Assembly: GCA_002403515.1 (NCBI GenBank)
Contig: DHHZ01000020.1
Span: forward strand, 1-20,758
DNA from: Legionellales bacterium UBA4759
GTDB lineage: Bacteria; Pseudomonadota; Gammaproteobacteria; Legionellales; Legionellaceae
Direction: 5' to 3'
DNA: 20,758 nt
The position numbers and the translations under genes are program-made. Position 1 is the stretch's first letter. Each line of letters begins with the position of its first letter. Positions 1-6,972 of the stretch are shown here, one piece after another. The notes below the pieces were generated by a model that searched no databases, was not told the origin of the DNA, and worked only from the letters and a program-made list of their open reading frames with translations.

Positions 1-2649
1 TTTAAACTCAGGTTTATCCTCAAGCTCGAGATTTTTTTCTATCCAATTGAGAGTGTTGGGATGATTGATATAGTCATAAAGTTTTGCTTTCAGGCAAATA
101 CAATAAATGGATGTTTGGGTATTTTTTTCATTTTCCTGATGAAATTGCAGGGCATCTTGAATAAATGCCTCAAGTTGTTCAAAATTGACTTTCGTGACGT
201 CTTGAAATAAGTTGATTTCCAAATAATTTTGAATATCTGGCTGACTTAGTTTTTCAAGGTGTTCAGAAAAATAACTTAAGCTCAAACTGGCGCAAGCATC
301 TAAATTCGTTCTTAAATGAGTCAACTCACGATAAAGCAGTATTTGTTCAAAGGTCAGTGATTCTTTATCAGCAAGATGGCTGACTTGAGCCTCATTACTT
401 TCCTTTGATCGAGAAAAATTATTTGCAAAATAGGGTAAGTCGCCAAATAAAGGGGTTTCAAATTTGAGATTATGAATGGCGTAAGTATTTGCAATAAAAT
501 CTTTTCGACATTGAAATATGCCTCTACATTGAAGTGGTCCACGCTCTACAATGGTTTGTTTTTCGGTATCACAGTCGATGATAGTGTCGCGTAGTTTTAG
601 ATTTCTTTCTAATTTTTTAATTTTATAACGACTATCTATAGCAGGCTCTAGACATCGATATATGGTCGTTTCTAAATCCAGTTGCCGTTGAAATCGCAAA
701 AAAACATCTTTAAAATCTGCTTGAAGTAATGGTGAATCCGTTTTGAGAATACGATAGCGCATTGAAAAATAACTGTTTTCAGGTGTAAATTCTTCTGGTT
801 CGCCAAAGGCCGGTATCCAATAAGATTTGCCATGGATTTGAACAAAACAGTTCCTAAGGCCTTGATTTTGAATGTCTACAAAATTATCCAATGGTATGAA
901 CGTGATAGGGGTATCTAAAGGTAAAAATTGGTCTTTGATAAATTCTATATTCAATAATCTATTGGTTTTTACTAAAGCATACTTTTTTGGATTGGAAAGA
1001 AAAAATTCCTCGGCCAAGGCATCGAGATAGGGGGCCTGAATTTCTTGATAATAATCAATTAGCGAAGGTTCTGGAGAGGGTATAAATCCTGTGTATGGGT
1101 ATAAGCTTTGCAGTTCTGAGAGTCTTTTATCTATTGTAGGATCAAAACTTGCTTTTAAGGGATTGTTATCAATTTTTACAAGTAGTGATTGGATGTATTT
1201 TTTAAGGAACATAATTTGTGAAGTTTGCTCGGGTTGAAGTCTATTTAAGATGCCCAAATAAATGCTTAAAAGACTTAACATACAAGTGATGTACTGCGGG
1301 GTGACGGAATCGGGATATTGAGCTTCATAGAACATTTGATAATTATCAATAAGTTTATTGATTTGAATCAGCATAGATGCTTGTTTGTCGATAGGATAGG
1401 CATCCACACTCAAGGGCAGTGCGTAAATTAATTCATGCAATTGATGAAGTTTATAAGTTAGATTTTGGCCATTGTCTTGTATTTCGCTTAAGGTGCGTTG
1501 AAGTTTTTCCAAAGACACTTGTCCATGAGTAATGTTATCTAGCACCGGAAAATCAGGTGGATTTGTGGATGGTTTTTCCGAAGGCATTCTAAGCTGTGCA
1601 GTATAAGGCATTAAGATTCGTGGCCTTGTTGCTCCTGGAACTGGTAGCTCTGATGCTTCAATCATTTCTGGCTGGGTTTTTTGTTCAATGAGCTCACTCA
1701 TCGTCAGGATTTTTGCTTTGAATTCATCAAATTTCTCTGATTCAATCCACCCTTCTTTTTGAAGTTTTTTTAGATGTCTAGTATTTCGCACAAGAGCTTT
1801 TTGTAGAAATTTAGCAATTAAGGGCGAGTATCTATCTGGGGGGGATTGTAAATACTCTTCCAGGGCATGCATTTGAAATTTAAAAATAAAGATTTGATAG
1901 TTTTTGGGTTCTTTAAAATGAAATTTTAACATTTGATGAATAGAACGCTGGGAACAAGTACCTGATAATTGACCGGCTGTGGTTGCTTTTTCAATCGTTT
2001 CAGGTGTGAGAAGAAGATGCTTTTCTTGGGCGTTTATCATAATCATTTGACTGGATATAAAATTATATAAGCTATCTTCATTAATAACGGGTGATATACG
2101 TTTAGGGTTTTGGGGGATTTTGTTAGCCAACAGGGTTTCAATGAAGTTTTTGAACTCTTGAGGATGTATCTCGTCGGGTAGTTGATAAGTTTTTTTTGGA
2201 ACAAAAGCCTCTTTGTCAGCAAGTGTTATTTTTTGATGATATTGTGGTCCTGCACCTGAATTGTAAATATGAAATAAAAGATGACCTTCTGCATCTCTTT
2301 CAAATTCATAAATCATGGCATGTCCTTGGGGACTTCCTGACCAGCCACCGGGTAACAATAAGGATTGTTCGGGTAATAGTTGTTGTATTTTTTCTATTAA
2401 TTGACGAGAAATTGATTCTATAGGATGAACTCTTAGCGCATCCTCTACCTCAACCAATTGACAAAGCATGTCACGAAGATGATTTATACTGGCTAAGTCA
2501 TCTTCAGGAATAGCTTCTTTGCCTGTAGCGCGTTCTAAAAAAGTTGATAAATAACGAAAGGTATTATTAAAAGTATTACCTTCAATACCAAAACGCGCTC
2601 GGGATTCAGAATCTAAAACAATATGTCCTAAGAGCTTTAAATTAATCAT
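1..2649 (-). CDS. Large protein of unknown function, possible cysteine-protease-like effector (C-terminus beyond left edge)
   Basis: Reading the minus strand from the ATG at 2649 gives 883 codons without a stop, still open at base 1, so the C-terminus is missing. I do not recognise the family with certainty. There is no signal peptide or membrane segment; the protein looks soluble, mostly helical and rich in Gln, Leu and Lys. The N-terminal quarter is the most distinctive part. It has LPGGWSGSPQGHAMIYEF (H110), then HIYNSGAGPQYH (N130), then GQLSGTCSQRS (Q227, C232). The order His-Asn-Gln-Cys and the local contexts (GHAMIYEF like HWSLIVIDF, IYNSG like YYDSL, a Gln five residues before Cys) resemble CE-clan (Ulp1/SENP-like) cysteine proteases. 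That is pattern inference, not a family assignment. A Pro-rich linker near residues 330-370 separates this part from a long helical remainder. The ribosome site is weak. A host-directed effector or an unrelated Legionellales family are both possible. Confidence 0.8.
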   Translation of the reverse strand, partial: MINLKLLGHIVLDSESRARFGIEGNTFNNTFRYLSTFLERATGKEAIPEDDLASINHLRDMLCQLVEVEDALRVHPIESISRQLIEKIQQLLPEQSLLLPGGWSGSPQGHAMIYEFERDAEGHLLFHIYNSGAGPQYHQKITLADKEAFVPKKTYQLPDEIHPQEFKNFIETLLANKIPQNPKRISPVINEDSLYNFISSQMIMINAQEKHLLLTPETIEKATTAGQLSGTCSQRSIHQMLKFHFKEPKNYQIFIFKFQMHALEEYLQSPPDRYSPLIAKFLQKALVRNTRHLKKLQKEGWIESEKFDEFKAKILTMSELIEQKTQPEMIEASELPVPGATRPRILMPYTAQLRMPSEKPSTNPPDFPVLDNITHGQVSLEKLQRTLSEIQDNGQNLTYKLHQLHELIYALPLSVDAYPIDKQASMLIQINKLIDNYQMFYEAQYPDSVTPQYITCMLSLLSIYLGILNRLQPEQTSQIMFLKKYIQSLLVKIDNNPLKASFDPTIDKRLSELQSLYPYTGFIPSPEPSLIDYYQEIQAPYLDALAEEFFLSNPKKYALVKTNRLLNIEFIKDQFLPLDTPITFIPLDNFVDIQNQGLRNCFVQIHGKSYWIPAFGEPEEFTPENSYFSMRYRILKTDSPLLQADFKDVFLRFQRQLDLETTIYRCLEPAIDSRYKIKKLERNLKLRDTIIDCDTEKQTIVERGPLQCRGIFQCRKDFIANTYAIHNLKFETPLFGDLPYFANNFSRSKESNEAQVSHLADKESLTFEQILLYRELTHLRTNLDACASLSLSYFSEHLEKLSQPDIQNYLEINLFQDVTKVNFEQLEAFIQDALQFHQENEKNTQTSIYCICLKAKLYDYINHPNTLNWIEKNLELEDKPEFK

Positions 2650-2683
2650 ACTTTTAAAAATGCTTAAATGAATAATTATTAAT

Positions 2684-2689
2684 ATTATA
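2684..2689 (-). promoter_or_regulatory. Candidate -10 box of the left-edge large gene
   Basis: A perfect TATAAT lies on the minus strand about 35 bases before the ATG at 2649. No convincing -35 box sits 16-18 bases upstream, so the call rests on the -10 match alone in an AT-rich region. Confidence 0.3.
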
Positions 2690-2776
2690 GTTCAAAAAAT
2701 GTAATTTATTTTTTATTCCAATGACTTTGTCATAACTCCATGAATATGTCGTAATCGGTTAAATTAGAGGTTCCCC

Positions 2777-2875
2777 ATGAACATTTATGGGAGTATTGAT
2801 AATGAACGACAAAGAAAGGCAAAGGAAAACCACCCAGTGAAAAACAAATTCACTTGGCTATCAAATATAAATTGA
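2777..2875 (+). CDS. Possible 32-residue small protein
   Basis: An ATG at 2777 is preceded by AGAGG (2766-2770) at a six-base spacing, which is a better ribosome site than most genes here have. It opens a 32-codon frame ending at TGA 2873-2875. The product is hydrophilic and charged, with no signal peptide or motif I recognise. It may be a real small protein, a leader peptide, or chance. A neighbouring frame in the same stretch is also open, which could mean a decayed gene. Confidence 0.2.
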   Translation: MNIYGSIDNERQRKAKENHPVKNKFTWLSNIN

Positions 2876-2951
2876 TTGTTTGGGCAAATAAGATCGCGAT
2901 GCAGGCGTTAAAAAAACATGGCCTGTTAATGAGTCCGTGCCTAAGATGAGT

Positions 2952-2957
2952 TATAAT
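2952..2957 (+). promoter_or_regulatory. Candidate -10 box of the trmJ-iscS-iscA operon
   Basis: TATAAT lies 33 bases before the chosen trmJ ATG. That would place the transcript start near 2964 and leave a leader of about 27 bases. No good -35 box is seen. The transcript would begin downstream of 2937, which argues against the longer trmJ reading frame. Confidence 0.35.
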
Positions 2958-2990
2958 ATGATTATATTTATTTATTCTTTGTTGTTGCTT

Positions 2991-3689
2991 ATGCTTGAAC
3001 ACATTAAAATTGTATTGGTTGAAACTAGTCATCCCGGTAATATCGGCTCGGTCGCTCGTGCCATGAAAACCATGGGCATAGAGAATTTGGTCTTGGTGAA
3101 TCCTAGAGTCTTTCCCAGCGAGGAAGCTTTGGCCATGGCCTCTGGTGCTGATGATATTTTATCAAAAGCCCAAGTTGTGGATTCTTTTGAGCAAGCAATT
3201 GGTGATTGTGAATTGGTGCTGGGCGCTACTGCTAGGGCGCGTGATTTAGAATGGCCGATGCATCATCCCAAAGCTTTGCCACATAAAATAGGTCATAAAA
3301 AAACTGCTCTTGTTTTTGGTCGAGAAAGAACAGGACTTACCAATGAAGAATTATGGCGATGCCATGCTGGCATTCACATTCCCACCTCCCCCCAATATCG
3401 TTCTTTAAATCTAGCGCAAGCGGTGCAGATTGTGGCCTATGAAATTTGGGATGGACAACATCAGGTCAGTAATCCAGATATAGAGCCTCTCGCAACAGTG
3501 ACTGGGCTAGAGCAATTTTATCAACATTTAGAGCGTGTATTAATTCGAGTGGAGTTTATGCGTTCTGATGAACCCAAGCGATTAATGCCAAAAATTCGAC
3601 GTTTATTTAATCGCGCCGAGGTTTTACAATCAGAAATGAATATATTGCGCGGCATCTTAACTCAAATTGAGAGGCATTTGAATCCATGA
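2991..3689 (+). CDS. trmJ: tRNA (cytidine/uridine-2'-O-)-methyltransferase TrmJ
   Basis: This is a SpoU/SPOUT-family enzyme that, by family knowledge, 2'-O-methylates nucleotide 32 of certain tRNAs using S-adenosylmethionine. The product is 232 residues. The N-terminus MLEHIKIVLVETSHPGN is collinear with E. coli TrmJ, which puts the conserved Arg of GSVARAMK at residue 23 in both. The SAM-knot motifs follow: ALVFGRERTGLTNEE, then SPQYRSLNLAQAVQIVAYE. The C-terminal region (LRRLF-like IRRLFNRAEVLQSEMNILRGIL) matches TrmJ rather than TrmH. An in-frame start at 2937 would add 18 residues with no counterpart in the family and would precede the probable transcript start, so 2991 is preferred. The stop overlaps the next start as ATGA, so the genes are translationally coupled. 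Confidence 0.93.
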   Translation: MLEHIKIVLVETSHPGNIGSVARAMKTMGIENLVLVNPRVFPSEEALAMASGADDILSKAQVVDSFEQAIGDCELVLGATARARDLEWPMHHPKALPHKIGHKKTALVFGRERTGLTNEELWRCHAGIHIPTSPQYRSLNLAQAVQIVAYEIWDGQHQVSNPDIEPLATVTGLEQFYQHLERVLIRVEFMRSDEPKRLMPKIRRLFNRAEVLQSEMNILRGILTQIERHLNP

Positions 3690-4834
3690 CCCCAGGCATT
3701 TATCTAGACTATATGGCTACCACGCCGATTGACCCTATCGTTGTCGAAACCATGTTACCTTATTTAACAGAAATGCGTTGGTGCGCCAATGCTGGTTCTA
3801 TTAATCATACCATGGGACAAGGGGTTTTAAAATTAATTGATACCAAACGCACAGAATTGGCTGAAATGGTTGGCGCCAATCCAGAAGAAATCTTGTGGAC
3901 TTCAGGAGCTACCGAATCCAATAATCTAGCCTTGTTAGGAGCTGCCCGATTTTATCAACGTCAAGGAAAGCATTTAATCACTGTGCAAACAGAACATAAA
4001 GCGGTTTTAAACGTTTTTGAGGCATTGGAGAAAGAAGGGTTCGAGGTCACTTACTTGCCAACAAGCACTGATGGCTTGCTGGATTTAGAAATTTTAGAAA
4101 AAGCGATTCGAGCCGATACCATCTTGGTATCGGTGATGCAGGTCAATAATGAGATAGGTGTTATTCAAAATATTGACGAAATTGCGCAATTGCTTGCTCA
4201 AAGAGGAATTATATTTCATGTGGATGCTGCACAAGGGTTTGGTCCTTTAGGTATCAATTTGAGCAAAACTCCTGTATCATTGATGTCTTTTTCAGCGCAC
4301 AAGGTTTATGGGCCCAAAGGTGTAGGTGCTTTGTATGTTCGAAGACGACCACGTGTGCAGCTCCAAGCAATTATTTTTGGTGGTGGTCAAGAACATGGTT
4401 TACGTCCTGGAACATTGGCAACACATCAAATCGTAGGCATGACCAAGGCCTTTGAATTGTGTGAGGCAAGACGGGCTGAAGATCAAAAGTATTTTTTTAA
4501 ATTGCGCGATATATTTTTACAAGGCATTCAAAAGTTGCCCAATTGGCATATCAATGGTAGCATGAAACAAAGAATTGCCGGCAATTTAAATATTTGTATT
4601 GAAGGTGTTGATGGTAGTGAATTGGTGAGTGGCCTATATCCTTTAATGGTGTCTAGCCAATCAGCTTGTTCTGCAGCCCTGGGAAATACATCTCATGTTT
4701 TAAGGGCCATCGGTTTGAGTGAATCTCAGGCTCGTGCCAGTGTTCGTATTAGCTTTGGTCGCATGACACAAATACAAGAGATACCAACTATTTCCGAGAT
4801 ATTTTGTCAAGCAATTGAAAAAATTAGAAGATAA
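3686..4834 (+). CDS. iscS: Cysteine desulfurase, IscS type, lacking the usual C-terminal tail
   Basis: This PLP-dependent class V aminotransferase-fold enzyme takes sulfur from cysteine to a protein persulfide for Fe-S clusters and tRNA thiolation. The product is 382 residues. H104, D180 and Q183 of HVDAAQ, the Schiff-base lysine K206 in SAHKVYGPKG, and the persulfide C328 in SSQSACSA all fall at the same numbers as in E. coli IscS. The protein ends at EIFCQAIEKIRR, about 22 residues short of E. coli IscS. The missing part corresponds to the tail (SPLWEM... region) known to contribute to IscU docking. The preceding gene is trmJ, as in E. coli, but iscR is absent between them, and iscA follows in place of iscU. 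It may be the main IscS with a reduced partner set, or a second, specialised desulfurase. Confidence 0.92.
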   Translation: MTPGIYLDYMATTPIDPIVVETMLPYLTEMRWCANAGSINHTMGQGVLKLIDTKRTELAEMVGANPEEILWTSGATESNNLALLGAARFYQRQGKHLITVQTEHKAVLNVFEALEKEGFEVTYLPTSTDGLLDLEILEKAIRADTILVSVMQVNNEIGVIQNIDEIAQLLAQRGIIFHVDAAQGFGPLGINLSKTPVSLMSFSAHKVYGPKGVGALYVRRRPRVQLQAIIFGGGQEHGLRPGTLATHQIVGMTKAFELCEARRAEDQKYFFKLRDIFLQGIQKLPNWHINGSMKQRIAGNLNICIEGVDGSELVSGLYPLMVSSQSACSAALGNTSHVLRAIGLSESQARASVRISFGRMTQIQEIPTISEIFCQAIEKIRR

Positions 4835-4848
4835 ATATAGGAATCCAT

Positions 4849-5211
4849 ATGGTCGTACAACATTATAAGCCTACAACAAGCGTGAACATCAAACTCAGTG
4901 ATGCAGCTAAAAAACGTTTGGTGAAGGTGATGGAAAATGATGAAAATATCAAAGCCATGCGTTTATCTGTTAAAAAAAGTGGTTGCTCTGGATATGCGTA
5001 TGATTTACAATGCGTGACCGAAATATCTCCAGAAGACTTAATAATTGATTTAGGTGATGGTTATCAGCTCAGGGTTGATTCCAAAAGCTATGCTTTTTTA
5101 GATGGTTTAGAAATTGATTATGTCAAAGACGGTCTTCAACATCGATTTGTATATATTAATCCAAATCAGACTGGACAATGCGGTTGTGGAGAAAGTTTTT
5201 CAGTTCGATAG
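4849..5211 (+). CDS. iscA: A-type iron-sulfur carrier, IscA/SufA/HesB family
   Basis: This small A-type carrier binds iron or an Fe-S cluster and passes it to apoproteins. The product is 120 residues with the three family cysteines: C46 in KKSGCSGYAYDL, and C111 and C113 in NQTGQCGCGESFSV. The order and spacing are typical of IscA and SufA. An N-terminal extension of about 12 residues precedes the conserved domain. TAGGAA (4838-4843) lies six bases before the ATG. Only 14 bases separate it from the desulfurase, so the two are co-transcribed. The sequence alone does not separate IscA from SufA; the symbol follows the desulfurase neighbour. Confidence 0.88.
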   Translation: MVVQHYKPTTSVNIKLSDAAKKRLVKVMENDENIKAMRLSVKKSGCSGYAYDLQCVTEISPEDLIIDLGDGYQLRVDSKSYAFLDGLEIDYVKDGLQHRFVYINPNQTGQCGCGESFSVR

Positions 5212-5246
5212 TTTCTTAAGATTTCCTTCAGAAATGAATATCATTA

Positions 5247-5266
5247 AAACAATATTTACATTGTTT
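5247..5266. repeat. AT-rich dyad between iscA and fis
   Basis: AAACAAT (5247-5253) and ATTGTTT (5260-5266) form a perfect 7-bp inverted repeat around six bases. It lies 36 bases after the iscA stop. There is no following T-run, so a terminator is unlikely; an operator in the fis upstream region is possible. Confidence 0.3.
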
Positions 5267-5358
5267 GAAGTTTCTGTTACTATTGAACACATGGTGTAGA
5301 TTCTTATGGAATTTAGCGCTTTTTTTAATGATTAATAAATTTTATAAGGTAAGTGAAA

Positions 5359-5643
5359 ATGAATCAAGCAGTTAACGAATTGCAACAATCTGAGTCTTTA
5401 TCAGGTCATGTTGTTAAAGTAGTCAGAAATTATTTACAATCTCATAGCTCTAAAGATGCTGAATTAAATCTGTATGAAATTGTTTTAGAAGAAATTGAAG
5501 GTCCATTATTCCGCACTGTGATGGAAATGACTCGTTATAATCAATCTAAAGCTGCTCGCGTATTAGGCGTTAGCCGTGGTACATTACGTACTAAATTAAA
5601 GCGTTATTTTGATGATGAATTCATCGGTACCCGCGAAGATTAA
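5359..5643 (+). CDS. fis: Nucleoid protein and transcription factor Fis
   Basis: Fis is a small homodimeric DNA-bending protein that controls rRNA, tRNA and many growth-phase genes. The product is 94 residues: a variable N-terminus, the dimerisation helices (LYEIVLEEIEGPLFRTVMEMTRYN) and a C-terminal helix-turn-helix at residues 62-81 (QSKAARVLGVSRGTLRTKLK). The C-terminus extends about ten acidic residues (DDEFIGTRED) past where E. coli Fis ends. The ATG at 5359 is preferred over an in-frame GTG at 5353, because AAGG (5346-5349) is nine bases from the ATG but only three from the GTG. There is no dusB partner upstream, unlike in enterobacteria. rnpB starts 33 bases after the stop. Confidence 0.93.
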   Translation: MNQAVNELQQSESLSGHVVKVVRNYLQSHSSKDAELNLYEIVLEEIEGPLFRTVMEMTRYNQSKAARVLGVSRGTLRTKLKRYFDDEFIGTRED

Positions 5644-5669
5644 TTTTTTCTAAAAAAATTTGTTATACT
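5640..5669 (+). promoter_or_regulatory. rnpB promoter with extended -10, overlapping the fis stop
   Basis: TGTTATACT (5661-5669) is an extended -10 element placed seven bases before the 5' end of the RNase P RNA. The matching -35 position falls on the fis stop codon (TTAATT, 5640-5645) and is weak, as is common for extended -10 promoters. Confidence 0.6.
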
Positions 5670-5676
5670 GTTTTAA

Positions 5677-6022
5677 AAGTCGGTCAGGCAATCGCGCTTT
5701 GTTTAACAAGGTGAGGAAAGTCCGGGCTCCATAGGGTAAAGTGCCAGGTAACGCCTGGGAGACGCGAGTCTACGGAAAGTGCCACAGAAAATATACCGCC
5801 TGTAAAGGTAAGGGTGAAATGGTGCGGTAAGAGCGCACCGCGCGCTTGGTAACAAGCGTGGCAGGGCAAACCCCACTGGGAGCAAGACCAAATAGGAATT
5901 CATTTGATGCAAGTCAAAACGTACGACCCGTACGGAATTCGGGTAGGTCGCATGAGATAAATGGTGACATTTATCCTAGATGAATGGTTGTCCACGACAG
6001 AACCCGGCTTATCGACCGACTT
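5677..6022 (+). ncRNA. rnpB: RNase P RNA, bacterial type A (M1 RNA)
   Basis: This is the catalytic RNA subunit that cleaves the 5' leader from precursor tRNAs. The ends pair perfectly as helix P1: AAGTCGGTC (5677-5685) with GACCGACTT (6014-6022). The universally conserved elements are present in order: GAGGAAAGTCCGGGCTC near 5711, GCCACAGAAAATA near 5782, GGTAAGGGTGAAA near 5806, GAGCGCACCG near 5831, AAACCCCA near 5868, and ACAGAACCCGGCTTAT near 5997. The length of about 346 bases is normal for gammaproteobacteria. It has its own promoter and terminator and lies between fis and coaX. Confidence 0.97.
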
Positions 6023-6033
6023 TTTCTTTTTTT
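6014..6033 (+). terminator. Intrinsic terminator of rnpB
   Basis: The 3' strand of helix P1 is followed directly by a T-rich run (TTTTTCTTTTTTT, 6021-6033). The closing stem of the RNA itself therefore seems to act as the terminator region. Confidence 0.6.
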
Positions 6034-6076
6034 GATACATCAGCGCATTACTATCTCAATTCTTCAATCAAAACGG

Positions 6077-6105
6077 TTCATCCTTTTCTCAACTTTTGAT
6101 AAAAT
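6077..6105 (+). promoter_or_regulatory. Candidate coaX promoter
   Basis: An extended -10 TGATAAAAT (6097-6105) lies 17 bases after a partial -35 TTCATC (6077-6082). This would start transcription near 6112, 28 bases before the coaX ATG and downstream of the rnpB terminator. Confidence 0.4.
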
Positions 6106-6139
6106 ATCTTTTTGAATCTTCTTCATTGGGGTTTTCTTT

Positions 6140-6931
6140 ATGTTACTATGCCTAGATGTGGGTAATTCTCAGGTTTTTGGTGGATTGTTTGATAAGCAAA
6201 ATCATTTGGTGATGCGCTTTCGCATGAGCTCTAAAAGCCAAACGTCTGATGAATTTGCTATCTTCTTAGTGCAGGTTTTGCGAGAAAATCATTTTGAACC
6301 CAAAGATGTCAAACATATCGCTATAAGCTCTGTTGTGCCTCATTTTGATTATTCTATTCGTGCAGCATGCATCAAGTATTTTTCAATAACGCCTTTTTTT
6401 GTTCATTCGGGCATGAAGAGTCCTCTTAATATTCAATATGTGCAATCACGAGAGCTAGGTGCTGATAGAATTGCCAATGCCATTGCTGCACTGGATATGT
6501 ATCCTCAACAAAACCTAATCATTATTGATTTTGGTACGGCCATGACCTTTTGTGCTATTGATAAAAATGCGGCCTTTTTAGGTGGAGCCATCTTCCCTGG
6601 TATGCGTTTGTTGGTTGATACTTTAGCCAAAAATACAGCGAAATTACCTGTTGTTGAGGTGATGGCTATGGATGAGGCGGTTGCAAAAACCACAGTCACT
6701 GGTATTCAAAGTGGTATTTTTTTTGGAACCTTAGGGGCTTGCCGTGAATTAATTGCAACTTTTCGCAAAGAAGTCTTCAATCATGAACAAGTCAAAATCA
6801 TTGCAACAGGAGGCTTTTCTGGTTTATTTGAAAAGTCAGGCATTTATGATGTTCATGTGCCGGATTTAATATTGCACGGTATTCGCATAGCTGCAAAAGA
6901 CAATGATATTTATTTACACGCAAAAAAATAG
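6140..6931 (+). CDS. coaX: Type III pantothenate kinase
   Basis: CoaX phosphorylates pantothenate with ATP in the first committed step of coenzyme A synthesis. It belongs to the ASKHA fold, usually needs a monovalent cation, and resists CoA feedback. The 263-residue product shows the family pattern: phosphate loop LDVGNSQVFGGLF with D6, ELGADRIANAIAAL (105-118), IIDFGTAMT with D130, LGGAIFPGM (148-155), and ATGGFSGLF near the C-terminus. The length is normal. No birA-like partner domain is attached. A GGGG (6128-6131) eight bases upstream is a plausible though imperfect ribosome site. The stop at 6929-6931 sits within the promoter region of the next gene. Confidence 0.93.
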   Translation: MLLCLDVGNSQVFGGLFDKQNHLVMRFRMSSKSQTSDEFAIFLVQVLRENHFEPKDVKHIAISSVVPHFDYSIRAACIKYFSITPFFVHSGMKSPLNIQYVQSRELGADRIANAIAALDMYPQQNLIIIDFGTAMTFCAIDKNAAFLGGAIFPGMRLLVDTLAKNTAKLPVVEVMAMDEAVAKTTVTGIQSGIFFGTLGACRELIATFRKEVFNHEQVKIIATGGFSGLFEKSGIYDVHVPDLILHGIRIAAKDNDIYLHAKK

Positions 6932-6939
6932 TCTATAAT
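6913..6939 (+). promoter_or_regulatory. Candidate promoter of the small secreted protein
   Basis: TTTACA (6913-6918) and a perfect TATAAT (6934-6939) overlap the end of coaX. The 15-base spacing is short. The predicted start near 6946 leaves a leader of about 27 bases. Confidence 0.4.
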
Positions 6940-6972
6940 AAATCTGTAAGAAAAATTTTTATGGAGAATAGC

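Larger units (their letters stand above)
2650..2990. other. Divergent intergenic region with short open frames
   Basis: This stretch separates the left-edge gene from trmJ. It holds candidate promoter boxes for both directions, a short hairpin-capable repeat CCCAT/ATGGG (about 2774-2791), a dyad AGTGAA N7 TTCACT (about 2836-2854), a near-palindrome AACATGGCCTGTT (about 2915-2927), and overlapping short open frames at 2777-2875 and 2806-2949. No tRNA or terminator was recognised. Confidence 0.5.

Noticed and set aside
2196..2423. Plus-strand open frame of 75 codons inside the left-edge gene
   Set aside because: It is antisense to the continuous 883-codon frame, has no ribosome site and resembles no protein.
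2937..2990. Longer trmJ start giving 18 extra hydrophobic residues
   Set aside because: Collinearity with E. coli TrmJ begins exactly at the ATG at 2991, and a TATAAT lies within the proposed extension.
5684..5912. Open frames on the minus strand opposite the RNase P RNA
   Set aside because: They lie entirely within rnpB, whose conserved RNA structure explains the sequence.
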